Assembly: GCA_024281055.1 (NCBI GenBank)
Contig: JAMXLF010000018.1
Span: 56,916 to 120,915 of the forward strand
Source: Geobacteraceae bacterium
GTDB lineage: Bacteria > Desulfobacterota > Desulfuromonadia > Geobacterales > Geobacteraceae
DNA length: 64,000 nt
Direction: 5' to 3'
How positions within the stretch are numbered: the stretch's first letter is position 1; every line of letters begins with the position of its first letter. The notes below the pieces were generated by a model. The model saw only the letters and a program-made list of their open reading frames with translations. It was not told where the DNA came from and did no database searches. Position numbers and translations under genes: made by a program. Below, one piece after another: positions 53,484 to 62,421 of the stretch.

Positions 53484-53512
53484 TTGCATTTTTCTAAAAC
53501 AATGTTTAGGAT
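53484..53512 (+). promoter_or_regulatory. Promoter of the frd/sdhCAB operon
   Basis: TTGCAT (53484-53489), 17-base spacer, TAGGAT (53507-53512). The predicted start near 53519 falls inside the palindrome at 53515-53529. Confidence 0.6.
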
Positions 53513-53514
53513 AC

Positions 53515-53529
53515 TGTATACCGTATACA
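53515..53529. promoter_or_regulatory. Perfect palindromic operator overlapping the frd/sdh start site
   Basis: TGTATAC-C-GTATACA, perfect 7-bp half-sites around one base. Its position just downstream of the -10 is typical for a repressor operator. GTATAC-type palindromes are common in GntR/FCD-family operators; which protein binds is unknown. Confidence 0.6.
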
Positions 53530-53598
53530 AAGCTAACATAGTGGCATAGTGACTTGTTAATCGCCATCTCACGGCATTTATCGGAAGGAGGAGAGACA

Positions 53599-53700
53599 AT
53601 GCAGACGTTCAAGGATTGGCGCGCACCCCCATGTGTACCATGGCCCTTAGCGGATAGACAGCAGGGGGTTACCTGCTTCCGCGTGGCCAGGAAGACGTGA
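53599..53700 (+). CDS. Leader ORF with strong ribosome site upstream of frd/sdhC
   Basis: A 33-codon ORF (MQTFKDWRAPPCVPWPLADR and on) starting 5-16 bases after a very strong GGAAGGAGGAGAG ribosome site. It ends 77 bases before the C-subunit ATG. It is not recognised. It may be a leader peptide or simply an initiation-dense leader; the coding value is not proven. Confidence 0.4.
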   Translation: MQTFKDWRAPPCVPWPLADRQQGVTCFRVARKT

Positions 53701-53777
53701 TATTTACTGACTCAAGTGAAACAGTGAAGAACTGCATCGCTGAGAGCAACTTTTCAAACATTACGAGGGATATCATT

Positions 53778-54440
53778 ATGCAACTATTCAAAAGTACAGT
53801 GGGCAGAAAGATCCTGATGGCGATTACCGGCCAGCTGATGGTCCTCTTCGTTGTCGTTCATCTGCTGGGAAATTCGTCAATTTTTATCGGTCCCAACGGG
53901 ATCAACGCCTATGCGGAGCACCTGCATAGCCTCGGGCCGCTCGTATGGGTATTCCGGCTCGTGATGCTGACCCTCCTCCTCGTGCACGGCATCTACGGAG
54001 CCGTGGTTACGCTGGAGAACAGCGCAGCGAATCCCGCCAAGTATGCGATGAACACGAAGCTTGAAAGAGGCTTCGCCAGCGAGAACATGATCTGGACCGG
54101 CCTGCTCCTGCTGGCGTTCATCATCTACCACCTGCTTCACTTCACCGCTCGCGTCACCCCCGGGATGACATTGCAGAACGACCTCCAGGGACGGTTCGAT
54201 GTGTTCTCCATGGTGGTCAGCAGCTTCCAGCACGGCACCATCGCGCTCATCTATGTGGCCGCCATGATTGTGCTCTTCCTCCACCTCTTCCATGGCATCC
54301 AAAGCTTTTTCCAGACCATGGGATGGAACAACGACTGTAGTCGGCCGGTCATCAGCAAGGTCGGCCGGCTTGTCGCCGTTGTCTTCCTGCTCGGGTACAG
54401 TTCCATTCCTGTTGTCATCCTTGCGCGCATTTTGACTTAA
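53778..54440 (+). CDS. frdC: Fumarate reductase/succinate dehydrogenase cytochrome b subunit (class B)
   Basis: A 220-residue membrane anchor with five predicted helices and dihaem b ligands, SdhC/FrdC class B type (STVGRKILMAITGQLMVLFV, LLVHGIYGAVVTLEN, FIIYHLLHFTARVTPG, VLFLHLFHGIQSFFQTMG). It exchanges electrons with menaquinone. I start at ATG 53778 (GAGGGA upstream); a GTG at 53697 would add 27 hydrophilic residues. First of three genes C-A-B. In Geobacter sulfurreducens one FrdCAB enzyme serves both fumarate reduction and succinate oxidation; the same is likely here. Confidence 0.9.
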   Translation: MQLFKSTVGRKILMAITGQLMVLFVVVHLLGNSSIFIGPNGINAYAEHLHSLGPLVWVFRLVMLTLLLVHGIYGAVVTLENSAANPAKYAMNTKLERGFASENMIWTGLLLLAFIIYHLLHFTARVTPGMTLQNDLQGRFDVFSMVVSSFQHGTIALIYVAAMIVLFLHLFHGIQSFFQTMGWNNDCSRPVISKVGRLVAVVFLLGYSSIPVVILARILT

Positions 54441-54455
54441 GATAGGGGGCTTATT

Positions 54456-56372
54456 GTGATTCTCGACGGAAAATGTCCTACCGGACCAATTGAAAAATCA
54501 TGGGACAATCACCGCTTCGAACTGAAGCTGGTGAATCCCGCCAACAAGAGAAAGTACACCGTCATCATGGTGGGGACCGGCCTGGCCGGTGGTGCCGCTG
54601 CTGCCTCGCTCGGCGAACTCGGCTACAATGTGATGGCTTTCTGCTACCAGGACAGCCCACGCCGCGCCCACTCCATCGCTGCCCAGGGGGGCATCAACGC
54701 CGCCAAGAACTACCCCAGTGACGGCGACTCCATTTTGCGACTTATGTACGACACCATCAAGGGTGGCGATTTCCGCGCCCGTGAGGCGGACGTCTGGCGT
54801 CTTTCACAGGTCTCCAACAACATCATAGACCAGTGTGTGGCCCAGGGGGTTCCCTTCAACCGCGACTACGCCGGCTACCTCGACAACCGCTCCTTTGGCG
54901 GCGCCCAAGTTTCCCGAACTTTCTACTCCCGCGGTCAGACCGGTCAGCAGCTTTTGCTTGGCGCGTATTCAGCACTTTCCCGCCAGATCAAGGCGGGCAC
55001 GGTCAAGATGTACACCCGGCGCGAGATGCTGGATCTGGTCGTGGTGGACGGCGTTGCCAAAGGCATCACCGTACGCAATATGGTGACCGGCGAAATCGAA
55101 TGCTATGCCGCAGATGCCGTCTGTCTCGCCACCGGCGGTTATGTCAACGTGTTTTACCTGTCAACCAACGCCAAGGGGTGCTCGGTTACCGCCAACTGGG
55201 CTGCTGCCAAGAAAGGCGCCTTCTTCGCGAACCCCTGTTACACCCAGATACATCCGACCTGCATCCCGCAGGCGGGCGAGTACCAGTCCAAGCTGACCCT
55301 GATGTCCGAGTCGCTCAGAAACGATGGTCGCATTTGGGTTCCGAAGAAGAAGGAAGATGTGGGCAAACGTCCGGACCAGATCTCGGATGAAGACCGCGAC
55401 TACTATCTCGAGCGGAAGTATCCCTCCTACGGCAACCTGGCCCCCCGTGACATCTCGTCGCGCTCCGCCAAGGAGCAGTGTGACGACGGTCGAGGCGTCG
55501 GCCCGGGCGGGCGCGGTGTCTACCTGGATTACGCCGATTCCATCAAGCGTCTCGGCGAGAACACCATCAGGGAGCGGTACGGTAACCTGTTCGAGATGTA
55601 TGAGCGGATTACCGACGACAACGCGTACAAGACACCCATGCGCATCTACCCCGCCCCCCACTACGCCATGGGCGGTCTCTGGGTTGACTACAACCTGATG
55701 AGTAACGTCCCGGGTTTGTTCGTGCTGGGCGAGGCGAACTTCTCCGTGCACGGCGCCAACCGCCTGGGTGCTTCCGCGCTCATGCAGGGGCTTGCCGACG
55801 GCTATTTTGTCATTCCCTACACCATCGGTGGTTATCTGGCTACGGTCAAGCCCGGCACTGTCAAGGTCGACCATCCGGAATTCAAGAAGTCCAAGGAAGA
55901 TGTTTCCGCCAGGAACAACAAATTCCTCTCCATCAAGGGGAAACGCACAGTCACGGAATTTCACCGCGAACTGGGCAAAATCATGTGGAATAACGTCGGT
56001 ATGGCCCGCTCCAAGGAAAGCCTTACCGAGGCGCTCAAAGTAATTCCCAAGATCCGGGAAGAATTCTGGCAGAACGTTAATGTTACCGGGACCGGTGGCG
56101 AGATCAACCAGCAGTTGGAAAACGCCGGTCGTGTCGCCGACTTCCTGGAATTTGGGGAGCTTCTGACGCGTGATGCACTCCACCGTGAAGAATCGTGCGG
56201 CGGCCATTTCAGGGTCGAACACCAGATGCCTGATGGCGAGGCAAAGCGTAACGACGCTGACTTCTCGTATGTCGGGGCCTGGGAGTTCAAGGGTAACGAC
56301 AAAGAGCCCGAACTGCACAAGGAACCCCTGAAATTCGAGACAATCCATCTCGCCGTAAGGAGCTACAAATAA
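54456..56372 (+). CDS. frdA: Fumarate reductase/succinate dehydrogenase flavoprotein subunit
   Basis: A 638-residue catalytic subunit starting at GTG 54456 (AGGGGG ribosome site). FAD-binding [20 protein letters not shown] near residues 41-60; covalent FAD attachment His72 in [16 protein letters not shown]; the substrate-binding region around IHPTCIP and [28 protein letters not shown] and [17 protein letters not shown] (C-terminal FAD loop). Class B type (like Bacillus/Wolinella). It interconverts fumarate and succinate on the cytoplasmic side. It overlaps the B-subunit ATG by one base. Confidence 0.95.
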   Translation: MILDGKCPTGPIEKSWDNHRFELKLVNPANKRKYTVIMVGTGLAGGAAAASLGELGYNVMAFCYQDSPRRAHSIAAQGGINAAKNYPSDGDSILRLMYDTIKGGDFRAREADVWRLSQVSNNIIDQCVAQGVPFNRDYAGYLDNRSFGGAQVSRTFYSRGQTGQQLLLGAYSALSRQIKAGTVKMYTRREMLDLVVVDGVAKGITVRNMVTGEIECYAADAVCLATGGYVNVFYLSTNAKGCSVTANWAAAKKGAFFANPCYTQIHPTCIPQAGEYQSKLTLMSESLRNDGRIWVPKKKEDVGKRPDQISDEDRDYYLERKYPSYGNLAPRDISSRSAKEQCDDGRGVGPGGRGVYLDYADSIKRLGENTIRERYGNLFEMYERITDDNAYKTPMRIYPAPHYAMGGLWVDYNLMSNVPGLFVLGEANFSVHGANRLGASALMQGLADGYFVIPYTIGGYLATVKPGTVKVDHPEFKKSKEDVSARNNKFLSIKGKRTVTEFHRELGKIMWNNVGMARSKESLTEALKVIPKIREEFWQNVNVTGTGGEINQQLENAGRVADFLEFGELLTRDALHREESCGGHFRVEHQMPDGEAKRNDADFSYVGAWEFKGNDKEPELHKEPLKFETIHLAVRSYK

Positions 56373-57130
56373 TGAGCGATCACAAGACCATGACTCTGAC
56401 ACTGATCGTGTGGCGCCAAAAGAATGCCAACGATCCCGGTAAATTTGAAACCTACACCGCCAAAGATATCACCGAGCATCACTCGTTCCTGGAGATGCTG
56501 GACTGCGTCAACGAGGACCTGATAAATTCCGGTAAGGAGCCGATCGTTTTCGACCACGACTGCCGCGAGGGAATTTGCGGGATGTGCTCCCAGGTCATCA
56601 ATGGTGTGCCTCATGGCGGGCAGGAGCGAACTACGGTCTGCCAGCTGCATATGCGGAAGTTCAAGGATGGGGACACCATCTACATCGAGCCGTGGCGTGC
56701 CAAGGCTTTCCCGATCCAGAAGGACCTGGTGGTTGACCGCACCGCTTACGACACCATCATCCAGTCTGGCGGCTACACCTCCTGCCACACCGGCGGGGTG
56801 CCCGACGCCAACGCCACGCTCATCCCGAAGGAAGTGCTGGACTACGCGATGGACGCCGCCGAGTGTATCGGCTGCGGCGCCTGTGCGGCCGCCTGTCCCA
56901 ATAGCTCGGCCATGCTCTTCACATCGGCCAAGGTGGCCCAGTTGGCCGTTCTGCCGCAAGGGAAGCCGGAAGCCGCCGCTCGCGTTCAGGCGATGCTCAA
57001 CACCATGCAGGAGTGCGGCTTCGGTAACTGCTCCAACCACTACGAGTGCCAGGCTGCCTGTCCCAAGGGGATCAACGTGAAGTTCATCGCCAAGCTCAAC
57101 CGTGAATATCTGAAAGCGCTGTTCAAGTAG
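56372..57130 (+). CDS. frdB: Fumarate reductase/succinate dehydrogenase iron-sulfur subunit
   Basis: A 252-residue electron-transfer subunit. Clusters: [2Fe-2S] in [18 protein letters not shown] with a further Cys (TTVCQLHM), [4Fe-4S] in [18 protein letters not shown], [3Fe-4S] in [20 protein letters not shown]. The start shares its A with the frdA stop (TAATG), so translation is coupled. Links FrdA to the membrane subunit FrdC. A strong terminator ends the operon. Confidence 0.95.
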   Translation: MSDHKTMTLTLIVWRQKNANDPGKFETYTAKDITEHHSFLEMLDCVNEDLINSGKEPIVFDHDCREGICGMCSQVINGVPHGGQERTTVCQLHMRKFKDGDTIYIEPWRAKAFPIQKDLVVDRTAYDTIIQSGGYTSCHTGGVPDANATLIPKEVLDYAMDAAECIGCGACAAACPNSSAMLFTSAKVAQLAVLPQGKPEAAARVQAMLNTMQECGFGNCSNHYECQAACPKGINVKFIAKLNREYLKALFK

Positions 57131-57153
57131 TATATGCATATGTGGTAATTTCT

Positions 57154-57186
57154 GGGCAGGGGTGCATTACCCCTGCCCTTTTTTTT
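57154..57186 (+). terminator. Rho-independent terminator of the frd/sdhCAB operon
   Basis: Perfect 9-bp stem GGGCAGGGG/CCCCTGCCC, 7-base loop, then eight T. Confidence 0.9.
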
Positions 57187-57197
57187 GGAAAACCAGC

Positions 57198-58109
57198 ATG
57201 GATTTCAATTTTGCAAAACTGATCATTACGATCAACCTGGAGACGGATGCCTCAGATCCTTGCGCTCTGTTCAGCACGCGCAGGGATTTTGCGGCCGCAT
57301 TCCAACAGGTAGTCAATTGTCGATGCACTCGCTGCGAACTCTGCCCACGGACTGCCACTTGTCCCTATTATCAGACTTTTTCTCAAGAGGTCAGTTCCGA
57401 CCCGGCAGCAGTCAAGCGCTATCAGAAACCGCCGCTTCCCTTCGTCTTCGACTTCCCCGTTATTCCTCCAGTACCTAACAGGGGGACCGAACTGGAGGTT
57501 GGTCTTGTACTTGTAGGAAGTGCCATTGGGCATCTTGATTTCTTTATTGCAGCCTTTCGCCACATGCTTCATCCGGATGGTCCGGGCGGTGGTGTCGGTG
57601 CGTCGGTCTGCAGGTTGGAGTCGGTAGATTACGTCGGGAACCGCCACCTCCTCGAAGAGCGAGGGGGACGCTGGGCAGTCGGAGGGTTGCCTATACTCTC
57701 GGTGAAAGGACTGTGCGCATCGGTGCTGCTTCCGATGGGTTCTATCACCATCGTCCTCGAAACTCCTCTGCGCATCATGCATGACACGAAGCCTCTGCGT
57801 GAGTTCTCCTTCTCATCAATTGCCCGAGCTCTCATGAGGCGCATATCGGCGATGGCCTATTATTACGCTGGCTGTGAGACGGACCTTGATTTCAAGTGGC
57901 TGGCGATGAGGAGTGAGTCTGCCATTCCGGTGCAGGAAGAATTCCGCTGGGTCGAGTGGGGCAAAGGTGTCAGCGGTGTGGTCGGAGCGGGGACTTTCGC
58001 CGGTGAAATAGTGGAGTTCCATCCTTTCCTCCTCGCTGGAGAATATGTTCATGCAGGCAAGGGGGCAGCGTTCGGTCTCGGGCGCTTCCATCTGGACAGA
58101 ACCTTATAG
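57198..58109 (+). CDS. Stand-alone Cas6-like RAMP protein
   Basis: A 303-residue protein similar to the Cas6 C-terminal family (pfam CRISPR_Cas6). An N-terminal cysteine cluster (CRCTRCELCPRTATCPYY) precedes the typical LPFVFDFPVIPP, LVLVGSAIGHLDFFIAAF and a C-terminal glycine-rich RNA-binding loop HAGKGAAFGLGRFHL; SSIARALMRRISAMAYYY and WVEWGKGVSGVVGAGTF are also Cas6-like. Start ATG 57198 (weak GGAAAA site). No CRISPR array or cas operon is nearby, so it is a solitary Cas6-type protein, possibly serving arrays elsewhere or having another RNA target. It lies right after the frd terminator. Confidence 0.78.
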   Translation: MDFNFAKLIITINLETDASDPCALFSTRRDFAAAFQQVVNCRCTRCELCPRTATCPYYQTFSQEVSSDPAAVKRYQKPPLPFVFDFPVIPPVPNRGTELEVGLVLVGSAIGHLDFFIAAFRHMLHPDGPGGGVGASVCRLESVDYVGNRHLLEERGGRWAVGGLPILSVKGLCASVLLPMGSITIVLETPLRIMHDTKPLREFSFSSIARALMRRISAMAYYYAGCETDLDFKWLAMRSESAIPVQEEFRWVEWGKGVSGVVGAGTFAGEIVEFHPFLLAGEYVHAGKGAAFGLGRFHLDRTL

Positions 58110-58369
58110 TCCCTTGCATTATCAGCGATTGCGGTTAAACTTGTGATGAAGAGGCCGACGGCTTCGTGCCGGTGGTGAAAAGGCAACAGAGAATGGCTTT
58201 GAATCAGGTTTTACGGAGTCAGTGGTTGTTCGGCGACAATTGCGCAGCAGTGAAACAGCACCTGGGTCGAGGGTGTATGGACCGTTGCAGCGATTTATCG
58301 GATAGCCAGGGTTTGAGTACATAGTGTCCCTCAACACAAACAAGCTGATAGCGCTGACAGGAGCGAGGC
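58110..58369. other. 260 bases upstream of ftsH, no gene
   Basis: Contains mixed sequence and the AGGAG ribosome site of ftsH; no ORF, repeat or clear promoter is visible. Confidence 0.35.
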
Positions 58370-60220
58370 GTGGGACAGTCTATCTGGAAGCCATTGTTGA
58401 TAATGCTCATCCTGGTGCTGTTTTTTGATCTGTTTTATAACATGATCATGAAACAGGCTTCTGAGGAAGGGGCCGAGATATCCTACAGTCGCTTCAAGGA
58501 CGAACTGGCCGCGAACAACATCAAGAAGATCACCATCAAGGGAACATCAATCAAGGGAGAATTCCGCGTGAAAACGAGGATCCCCTCTGTGATTCAGGGA
58601 AAGGAAGAAGTCCGAGATTTCGTCAATTTCAATACTGTTCTGCCAACCATTGCCGATCCGGCACTCATGCCGGAATTGACGGAAAAGAAAGTGGAGGTGA
58701 CTGCGGTTTCGACCGAGAGCACTCCGTTTGCCAGTATGGTTATTTACCTTCTGCCATGGCTATTCATTATTGGCATATGGTGGCTTGCCATGAGAGGAGT
58801 GCGCGGACAGGGGCCGGGCGCGATGATGGGAGGATTTGCCAAATCGGGGGCGAAGGTTTATACAACGGGAGAAAGGATCAATGTTACCTTCGATGATGTT
58901 GCTGGGATGGAAAACCCGAAACAGGAACTGCGGGAGGTTGTCGAGTTCCTGAAGGATCCGAAGAAGTTTCAGCGGATTGGCGGCAAGGTTCCCAAGGGAA
59001 TTCTGCTCGTCGGGCCCCCGGGGACTGGCAAGACCCTCCTCGCCCGGGCCGTGGCGGGAGAAGCCGAGGTGGCCTTTTTTAGTATTTCGGCATCCCAGTT
59101 CATCGAGATGTTCGTGGGGGTCGGCGCGAGTCGGGTACGCGATCTCTTCACCAGCGCGAAAAAGGCCGCGCCGAGCATTGTCTTTATCGACGAGTTGGAT
59201 GCGGTGGGCAGAAGCCGCGGGGCAGGTTTCGGCGGCGGACACGACGAGCGGGAGCAGACGCTCAATCAGCTACTTTCGGAGATGGATGGCTTCGATCCCC
59301 ATGAGGAAGTGATCGTCATGGCGGCCACCAACCGGCCCGATGTGCTGGATCCGGCACTCCTTCGCCCCGGGCGCTTTGATCGCCATGTGGTGATCGAGCG
59401 GCCCGACTGGCGGGATCGTGAGCAGATACTGAAGGTACATACCCGCAAGATCAGTCTGGCAGGAGATGTGGACCTTGGGGTGATCGCCCGGGGCACCCCG
59501 GGGATGACCGGTGCCGATCTGGAAAGTCTCGTGAACGAGGCGGCCATTCTCGCAGCCCGGGAAAACGCATCGGTCGTGACTATGAACCATTTGGAGCAGG
59601 CCAAGGACAAGATTCTCATGGGCGGTGAACGAAAGATGTTCATCTCCGACCAGGAAAAACGAATCACCGCCTACCATGAGGCCGGTCATGCCCTTGTGGC
59701 GAAACTTTTGCCCGGCACCGATCCAGTGCACAAGGTGACCATTATTCCCCGAGGGATGGCCCTCGGGGTTACCCAGCAGCTTCCCGAGGATGACCGATAT
59801 CACTATCCGAAGACCTACCTTATGAACCGTCTGGCTGTCGCACTGGGGGGAAGGGCCGCGGAGAAGCTCGTTTTTTCCGACCTTTCCACTGGAGCCCAGA
59901 GCGACCTGAAGCTGGTGACGGATCTGGCGGAAAAGATGGTCTGTCAGTGGGGGATGAGCGACAAGATCGGGGCAATGACGTTCAGTCGTGGCGAAGAGCA
60001 TCCCTTTCTCGGCCGCAAGCTGGCCCAGGAAAAAAGCTTTTCCGAGGAGATGGCCTGGCTCATCGATCAGGAGATCGCAGGGATCATCAAAGAGGCAGAA
60101 CTGAAGGTTGATGAGTTGGTTATGGCAAACCGCCCGAAGCTCGATGCACTGGCAGCTGCCCTTCTTGAGGAGGAAACCCTTGACGGCAAGCGGGTCGATG
60201 AGGTGCTGTCAGCCGTATAG
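58370..60220 (+). CDS. ftsH: ATP-dependent zinc metalloprotease FtsH
   Basis: A 616-residue membrane protease, starting at GTG 58370 (AGGAG). Two TM helices (about 8-25 and 122-141) enclose a periplasmic domain. AAA+ domain: Walker [14 protein letters not shown] (about 213-225), Walker [23 protein letters not shown]. Zinc protease motif HEAGH at residue 436 with the third ligand further on. It degrades misfolded and regulatory membrane proteins, in many bacteria also LpxC, which is encoded at 44.8 kb. The gene stands alone, followed by the SAM-I riboswitch on the same strand. Confidence 0.95.
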   Translation: MGQSIWKPLLIMLILVLFFDLFYNMIMKQASEEGAEISYSRFKDELAANNIKKITIKGTSIKGEFRVKTRIPSVIQGKEEVRDFVNFNTVLPTIADPALMPELTEKKVEVTAVSTESTPFASMVIYLLPWLFIIGIWWLAMRGVRGQGPGAMMGGFAKSGAKVYTTGERINVTFDDVAGMENPKQELREVVEFLKDPKKFQRIGGKVPKGILLVGPPGTGKTLLARAVAGEAEVAFFSISASQFIEMFVGVGASRVRDLFTSAKKAAPSIVFIDELDAVGRSRGAGFGGGHDEREQTLNQLLSEMDGFDPHEEVIVMAATNRPDVLDPALLRPGRFDRHVVIERPDWRDREQILKVHTRKISLAGDVDLGVIARGTPGMTGADLESLVNEAAILAARENASVVTMNHLEQAKDKILMGGERKMFISDQEKRITAYHEAGHALVAKLLPGTDPVHKVTIIPRGMALGVTQQLPEDDRYHYPKTYLMNRLAVALGGRAAEKLVFSDLSTGAQSDLKLVTDLAEKMVCQWGMSDKIGAMTFSRGEEHPFLGRKLAQEKSFSEEMAWLIDQEIAGIIKEAELKVDELVMANRPKLDALAAALLEEETLDGKRVDEVLSAV

Positions 60221-60256
60221 TGGAGATATATCCGTTCGGATTTATCGGAAGATTCG

Positions 60257-60285
60257 TTGACAATGGCTGACTTTGCCGATATCCT
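60257..60285 (+). promoter_or_regulatory. Promoter of the SAM-I riboswitch transcript
   Basis: TTGACA (60257-60262), 17-base spacer and TATCCT (60280-60285). The predicted start is near 60292, 15 bases before the aptamer. Confidence 0.65.
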
Positions 60286-60306
60286 TCTTCCGAGCGAAAA
60301 AGAAAA

Positions 60307-60412
60307 CCTTCTTATCGAGAGTGGTGGAGGGAAAGGCCCTGCGAAACCACAGCAACCGGTCCTTCGGGGTGACAGGTGCTAAATCCTGCCGGGAGGCAAA
60401 GATGAGAAAGGT
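60307..60412 (+). promoter_or_regulatory. SAM-I (S-box) riboswitch aptamer
   Basis: P1 CCTTCTTATC (60308-60317) pairs with GATGAGAAAGG (60401-60411). The conserved cores are in order: CTTATCGAGAGTGGTGGAGG, GGCCCTGCGAAACCACAGCA (with GCAACC), GACAGGTGCTAAATCCTGCC and the 3' AGGCAAAGATGAGAAAGG. These match the S-box consensus (GAGGGA, GCAACC, GGUGCUAA-UCC, AAAGAUGAGA-type). It is on the plus strand, with a promoter upstream and a terminator downstream whose 5' arm (CCTTCTCATTC) can instead pair with the 3' strand of P1, the classic SAM-off switch. Confidence 0.88.
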
Positions 60413-60431
60413 GCTCATGCGGAATTGACGC

Positions 60432-60466
60432 AAAAAGCCCCTTCTCATTCTGAGGAGGGGCTTTTC
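60432..60466 (+). terminator. Terminator of the SAM-I riboswitch
   Basis: AAAAGCCCCT/AGGGGCTTTT with CTCATTCTGAG in the loop region, then TTTT. The 5' part can pair with the P1 3' strand to form the antiterminator. Confidence 0.75.
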
Positions 60467-60510
60467 CAATGGACCTTATTGCCGGAATCTGAAGATTCAG
60501 AGATACCGGC

Positions 60511-60675
60511 TCAGTAGATGATGATGTAACCATGCTCCTGGGCGATCTTGGAGATCTCCAGAGTATCCTTTATCTGATAGGTTTTCCCTTCCAGGGTGAA
60601 GGTATACCCCCCACAGTCGTTTGGTGTAGCGCTCTCAATCAGGGTTTCAAACAAGGCAGTCTTAACGGTATCCAT
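60511..60675 (-). CDS. Small hypothetical protein
   Basis: A 54-residue ORF starting at ATG 60675 (GAGG ribosome site); a longer frame to 60732 is less likely. The sequence DCGGYTFTLEGKTYQIKDTL has beta-hairpin character. No TM, not recognised. It lies on the opposite strand between the riboswitch terminator and malQ, and so breaks the path from riboswitch to metY. Confidence 0.5.
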   Translation of the reverse strand: MDTVKTALFETLIESATPNDCGGYTFTLEGKTYQIKDTLEISKIAQEHGYIIIY

Positions 60676-60828
60676 AGTAACAATCCTCGGGTCGATCCAA
60701 CAGAGGAATTTATAGCACGGAACGGATGACATGTAAAGGAGCCCGACAGAGCAAGCCCTGTCTTTCGGGACCGCTACGGCAAGTGCGGCAGTTCAGCGTA
60801 AAGTTTTCATGCATGAGGCAGGCAAACG

Positions 60829-62340
60829 ATGAGTCAACGCAGAAGAAGCGGCATACTCCTGCACCCTACTTCCCTCCCCGGTCCTGAAGGCATCGGGGTC
60901 TTCGGTGCCGAAGCATTCAGTTTTGTCGATTTCCTTGCAGATGCCGGGCAGTCACTCTGGCAGGTTCTCCCCCTCGGCCCGACCGGCTACGGGAACTCCC
61001 CTTATTCCTGTTACTCTGCTTTTGCCGGCAATCCGCTCCTGATCGATCTCGCGCAACTGGTCGCTGAAAGAGATTTGTCCATTTCTGATCTTCCGGGGAA
61101 TATGACAGATGATTGGGTAGACTTTACCCTGGTGGGACGCTATAAGCAGGCAGCGTTGCACAAGGCGGCAACAAACTTCTTTGCCGGCCAGGATAATATG
61201 CCCCGCAAGGAGGAATTCTGGCATTTCTGCGATACAACATTCTGGCTCCACGACTACGCTCTGTTCATGGCCCTTAAGGAGCACCTCGGCGGCAAGAGCT
61301 GGTGTGACTGGCCCGGGGAGGTTGCAAAGCGACAGCCTGATGCCCTTGAGGATTTTTCACGGCGGCTGGGACCGGAGGTTGGCGCCCAGAAATACATGCA
61401 GTGGCAGTTCTCCCGGCAGTGGCACAAGGTGCGGGAGTATGCAAATGCAAAGGGAGTACGCGTTATCGGCGATGCGCCGATCTTTGTCGCATTCGATTCG
61501 GCCGACGTTTGGTGCAACCGGCACCTCTTCCATCTGGACGACCGGGGCAGGCCCCTTGTCGTGGCCGGCGTGCCTCCCGACTACTTCAGCAGGACTGGAC
61601 AGTTGTGGGGCAATCCGCTCTATGATTGGGATCGGCATGCGGCAGACGGATTCTCCTGGTGGATTGCGCGCCTGAAAAACGATCTGACTCTCTATGACAT
61701 AGTGCGGATCGATCATTTCCGGGGCTTCGAGGCATGCTGGGAAGTGCCAGGGGGGGAAAAAACGGCAGTAAAGGGCCGTTGGGTCAAAGGGCCGGCAGAT
61801 ACCCTGTTCAACGCCCTTCGCGATGCACTTGGGGCTCTTCCACTCATTGCCGAAGATCTTGGTGTTATTACTCCTGATGTTGAAGCGCTTCGGGACCGGT
61901 TTGGATTTCCCGGAATGAAGATCCTGCAATTCGCATTCGATTCAGGGCCGCACAATCCGTATCTCCCCCATAACCATGTGCCCGAGTGCGTCGTCTATAC
62001 CGGCACCCATGATAACGATACAACTGCCGGTTGGTATGCTTCACTTGGAGATAAAGAGAAGAAAAGAGTGCAACGCTATCTTGACAGGACCGGCGATGAT
62101 ATAGTCTGGAGCCTTATTCGCACGGCACTTGCCTCGGTTGCTCGCTTGGCGGTGATTCCCGCCCAGGACATACTGACTCTCGGGAGCGAGGCGCGCATGA
62201 ACTTGCCGGGAACTGCCAAGGGAAACTGGTCGTGGCGTCTATGCCGCGACGCTCTCACGCCAGAGATTGCTGGGCGACTCCGCGAGCTGACTGAGCTGTA
62301 CGGTCGAATGAACAGAGGGGAAAATGTTGTTGACAAATGA
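60829..62340 (+). CDS. malQ: 4-alpha-glucanotransferase (amylomaltase)
   Basis: A 503-residue GH77 enzyme that transfers alpha-1,4-glucan segments and releases glucose; used in glycogen or maltodextrin metabolism. Signatures: HPTSLPGPEGIGVFG, QVLPLGPTGYGNSPYSCYSA, IGDAPIFVAFDSADVW, VRIDHFRGFEACWEVP (catalytic Asp), IAEDLGVITPDVEALRD (Glu), YTGTHDNDTTAGWYA (Asp). Full length. Located between the riboswitch and metY; no glycogen genes are nearby. A promoter for metY overlaps its last codons. Confidence 0.94.
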   Translation: MSQRRRSGILLHPTSLPGPEGIGVFGAEAFSFVDFLADAGQSLWQVLPLGPTGYGNSPYSCYSAFAGNPLLIDLAQLVAERDLSISDLPGNMTDDWVDFTLVGRYKQAALHKAATNFFAGQDNMPRKEEFWHFCDTTFWLHDYALFMALKEHLGGKSWCDWPGEVAKRQPDALEDFSRRLGPEVGAQKYMQWQFSRQWHKVREYANAKGVRVIGDAPIFVAFDSADVWCNRHLFHLDDRGRPLVVAGVPPDYFSRTGQLWGNPLYDWDRHAADGFSWWIARLKNDLTLYDIVRIDHFRGFEACWEVPGGEKTAVKGRWVKGPADTLFNALRDALGALPLIAEDLGVITPDVEALRDRFGFPGMKILQFAFDSGPHNPYLPHNHVPECVVYTGTHDNDTTAGWYASLGDKEKKRVQRYLDRTGDDIVWSLIRTALASVARLAVIPAQDILTLGSEARMNLPGTAKGNWSWRLCRDALTPEIAGRLRELTELYGRMNRGENVVDK

Positions 62341-62357
62341 AGTGGGATATATAAAAT
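62330..62357 (+). promoter_or_regulatory. Promoter of metY
   Basis: TTGACA (62330-62335) in the malQ 3' end, a 16-base spacer and TAAAAT (62352-62357). It is 65 bases upstream of the metY ATG and gives a leader of about 60 bases without the SAM-I aptamer. Confidence 0.6.
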
Positions 62358-62421
62358 CACCAAGTATAGCTTATTGCTAAATAATAAATGCAGATAAACA
62401 TCAAAGGAGAGGAGTACCATC

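Noticed and set aside
57198..58369. CRISPR array near the Cas6-like gene
   Set aside because: No regularly spaced direct repeats of 25-40 bases were seen on either side.
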